8,636 bases of DNA from positions 1 to 8,636 of the forward strand of contig JAEDJA010000045.1 in assembly GCA_016296575.1 (NCBI GenBank), in the 5' to 3' direction. The position numbers were made by a program, and so were the translations under genes. Positions 7,132-8,636 of this stretch are shown here, one piece after another. Under the pieces are notes generated by a model, which ran no database searches, was not told the origin of the DNA, and was given only the letters and a program-made list of their open reading frames with translations. The DNA comes from Treponema sp. Its GTDB lineage: Bacteria; Spirochaetota; Spirochaetia; Treponematales; Treponemataceae. Position 1 is the stretch's first letter. Every line of letters starts with the position of its first letter.

Positions 7132-8583
7132 TTGGCACAGATAAAAAAAGATACAAGTTTAAGAAAAGCCATTCTCCAGGCCGCCATTACAGGTCAGTTG
7201 ATTTCAAAGGTGGTTGAGCCTGTAGAAACCACCATTGAAACCGGTAAACAACTTTTGGACAGAATTATTGAAGAACGCAACAAAAAACTCCTTGCAGAAT
7301 GGGAAGAAGCACTCAAGAAAAATCCAAAAACAAAAAAGCCAGCTCCAATTGTTGCAAGTGAAATTGATGAAGATGAAATTCCGTTTGAGATACCTGAGAA
7401 TTGGTGCTGGTGTAGATTAGAGGATTTAGTAACAATACTTGGTGACGGACTTCATGGTACACCGCAATATGATATTTCTGGTGAATATTATTTTGTAAAT
7501 GGAAATAATTTAAATAATGGCGTAATTGAAATTAAGCCTGATACAAAAAAAGTAAATGAAAAAGAATTTGAAAAATATAAAAAAGACTTAAATGAGACAA
7601 CAATTTTTGTGTCTATAAATGGAACAATTGGAAATATTGCATTTTATAATAATGAAAAAATTATTCTTGGAAAAAGTGCTTGTTATTTTAATGTTGCAAT
7701 TGAGGATTTGAAAAAATATTTTTTCTATCTTTTTCAAACAGATTTTTTCTTAAACTACGCTTTAGACAATGCTACTGGAACTACAATTAAAAATGTTGGG
7801 TTAGGCACAATACGTAACTTTCTTCTTCCTCTTCCCCCATTATCCGTTCAAAATGCCATTGTGGCAAAACTTGAACAGGTATTGCCATTGGTAGATGCAT
7901 ACGAAAATGCAGTTCTCCAGAAAGAAGAATTAAAAAACGCACTTCCAGACAAAATCAAAAAAGCCATTTTGCAAGAAGCAATTACCGGAAAACTCACCGA
8001 ACAATGGAAAAAACAAAAAGCGGTGGTTGAGCCTGTCGAAACCACAGAAAGCGGAGAACAGCTTTTAGACCGCATCATTAAAGAACGCAACGCAAAAGCC
8101 CTTGCCGATTGGGAAGAATCTTTGAAGAAAAATCCAAAAGCTAAGAAGCCAGCAGATATTGTTGCGAGTGAGATTGAGGAAGAGGAGATTCCGTTTGAAG
8201 TGCCGGAGAGCTGGTGCTGGTGTAGAATTGATGATCTATTCGCGCATAATTCAGGAAAAGCATTAAATAAATCTGAAAATAAAGTTGGAACTGAATTAGA
8301 ATATATTACAACTTCAAATCTATACTGGAATTACTTTGAATTAGACAATTTGAAAACAATGTTGTTCAAAGATGAAGAAATTGAAAAATGCACAGTTAAA
8401 AAAGGTGATTTGTTAGTATGCGAAGGTGGAGAAGTTGGTCGTTCTGCAATATGGAATTATGATAGAACTGTTTGCATTCAAAATCACATTCATCGATTAA
8501 GAGCTTATGATTCAAAACTAAATGTTTTATTTTATTATCATGTCATGTATTTATTTAAAGAATCAAAAGTAATTGATAACTAG
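7132..8583 (+). CDS. hsdS: Type I specificity S subunit, second recognition domain truncated
   Basis: HsdS reads the bipartite DNA target and anchors two HsdM subunits. The TTG start (483 aa) follows an AAAGG site. Order: N-terminal conserved helix LRKAILQAAITGQL (10-23); linker repeat 37-99; TRD1 about 91-240, ending in GTTIKNVGLGTIRNFLLPLPPL (216-237, partly quoted by position); central coiled coil IVAKLEQVLPLVDAYE (243-258) to IKKAILQEAITGKL (275-288); second linker repeat 307-369 (48 of 63 residues identical to the first); TRD2 from W361. TRD2 stops at residue 483, without the GTTIK...LPLPPL tail and the distal helix seen after TRD1, so roughly 60-80 residues are missing compared with a full two-TRD subunit. 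Stop codons TAG and TAA follow in tandem. It may still act as a partner in a complex, bind only with TRD1, or be inactive; that is undecided. Confidence 0.85.
   Translation: MAQIKKDTSLRKAILQAAITGQLISKVVEPVETTIETGKQLLDRIIEERNKKLLAEWEEALKKNPKTKKPAPIVASEIDEDEIPFEIPENWCWCRLEDLVTILGDGLHGTPQYDISGEYYFVNGNNLNNGVIEIKPDTKKVNEKEFEKYKKDLNETTIFVSINGTIGNIAFYNNEKIILGKSACYFNVAIEDLKKYFFYLFQTDFFLNYALDNATGTTIKNVGLGTIRNFLLPLPPLSVQNAIVAKLEQVLPLVDAYENAVLQKEELKNALPDKIKKAILQEAITGKLTEQWKKQKAVVEPVETTESGEQLLDRIIKERNAKALADWEESLKKNPKAKKPADIVASEIEEEEIPFEVPESWCWCRIDDLFAHNSGKALNKSENKVGTELEYITTSNLYWNYFELDNLKTMLFKDEEIEKCTVKKGDLLVCEGGEVGRSAIWNYDRTVCIQNHIHRLRAYDSKLNVLFYYHVMYLFKESKVIDN
7209..7233. repeat. REP-like palindrome inside hsdS, copy 1
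   Basis: Seven-bp arms ggtggtt (7209-7215) and aaccacc (7227-7233) flank an 11-nt centre. In the hsdS frame it is read as VVEPVETT (residues 27-34). It matches copy 2 at 8022-8045 except near the centre and ends. I recall similar ggttgagcctgt-type repeats scattered in other genomes, which I cannot verify here. Confidence 0.6.
7240..7428 (+). repeat. hsdS linker direct repeat, copy 1
   Basis: Encodes residues 37-99, from the QLLDRII helix through KKNPKTKKPAPIVASEI to WCWCRLEDL, the entry to TRD1. Its partner lies exactly 810 bp (270 codons) downstream at 8050-8238; 48 of 63 residues match. Such repeats give the S subunit its internal two-fold symmetry. Confidence 0.8.
8022..8045. repeat. REP-like palindrome inside hsdS, copy 2
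   Basis: Arms gtggtt (8023-8028) and aaccac (8040-8045) with an 11-nt centre; read in frame as VVEPVETT again (298-305). It sits at the equivalent point of the second half-repeat, just before the second linker repeat. Confidence 0.6.
8050..8238 (+). repeat. hsdS linker direct repeat, copy 2
   Basis: Encodes residues 307-369 leading into TRD2. Stretches such as tggtgctggtgtaga are identical in both copies, so in-frame recombination with copy 1 could delete or swap TRD1. Confidence 0.8.
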
Positions 8584-8620
8584 TAACCGTCAAAAAATCA
8601 CCACTGGCCCAAATCTTTCC

Positions 8621-8636
8621 AAGGAGTAATCTTGAT
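8621..8636 (+). promoter_or_regulatory. Ribosome binding site and probable TTG start of a further gene
   Basis: AAGGAG (8621-8626) precedes TTG (8632-8634) by 5 nt, matching the style of the fic and hsdS starts. Only about two codons fall inside the window, so the product is unknown. It suggests the operon continues. Confidence 0.45.

Noticed and set aside
8584..8636. A simple frameshift restoring the hsdS tail
   Set aside because: None of the three forward frames after 8583 shows the GTTIK or LPLPPL tail or the conserved distal helix, though the window is short, so a remnant further on cannot be excluded.

Overview
The window looks like an accessory defence region from an AT-rich bacterium. 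A spirochaete of the genus Treponema (rumen or oral type) is my best guess. That rests on codon use, frequent TTG starts and a short palindromic repeat inside hsdS that is translated as VVEPVETT, an impression I associate with such genomes. It is a recollection and not a proof; no rRNA or other phylogenetic marker is present.

Layout. Bases ~47-1912 are an insertion sequence carrying one intact IS1182-family transposase on the minus strand (112-1797), flanked by mirrored palindromes. A 5' region with a plausible extended -10 promoter (2003-2011) then leads into a co-directional plus-strand type I restriction-modification operon: hsdR (2041-4353), hsdM (4376-5851), a Fic-domain adenylyltransferase gene (5865-6995), a 136-bp gap, and hsdS (7132-8583). 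The first three genes are packed with gaps of 22 and 13 bp. The last 53 bases hold a strong ribosome binding site and a TTG that probably starts another gene beyond the window.

How the genes work together. HsdS recognises a bipartite DNA target and binds HsdM to form the N6-adenine methyltransferase. Adding HsdR gives the ATP-driven translocating nuclease. The Fic protein sits between M and S and is translationally placed as part of the operon. It has the full catalytic motif and its own N-terminal inhibitory motif, so it should be a self-restrained AMP-transferase that needs no separate antitoxin. Its target is unknown.

Most notable points. (1) The fic-hsdS gap is almost entirely filled by three ~42-bp units, each an inverted repeat, giving six alternating TGTACC half-sites about every 21 bp (two helical turns). 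(2) HsdS contains one full and one truncated target-recognition half: the second TRD stops before its conserved tail. (3) The same short palindrome has been captured in frame in both half-repeats of hsdS. (4) TRD1 is much more AT-rich than the conserved HsdS parts, as expected of exchangeable modules.
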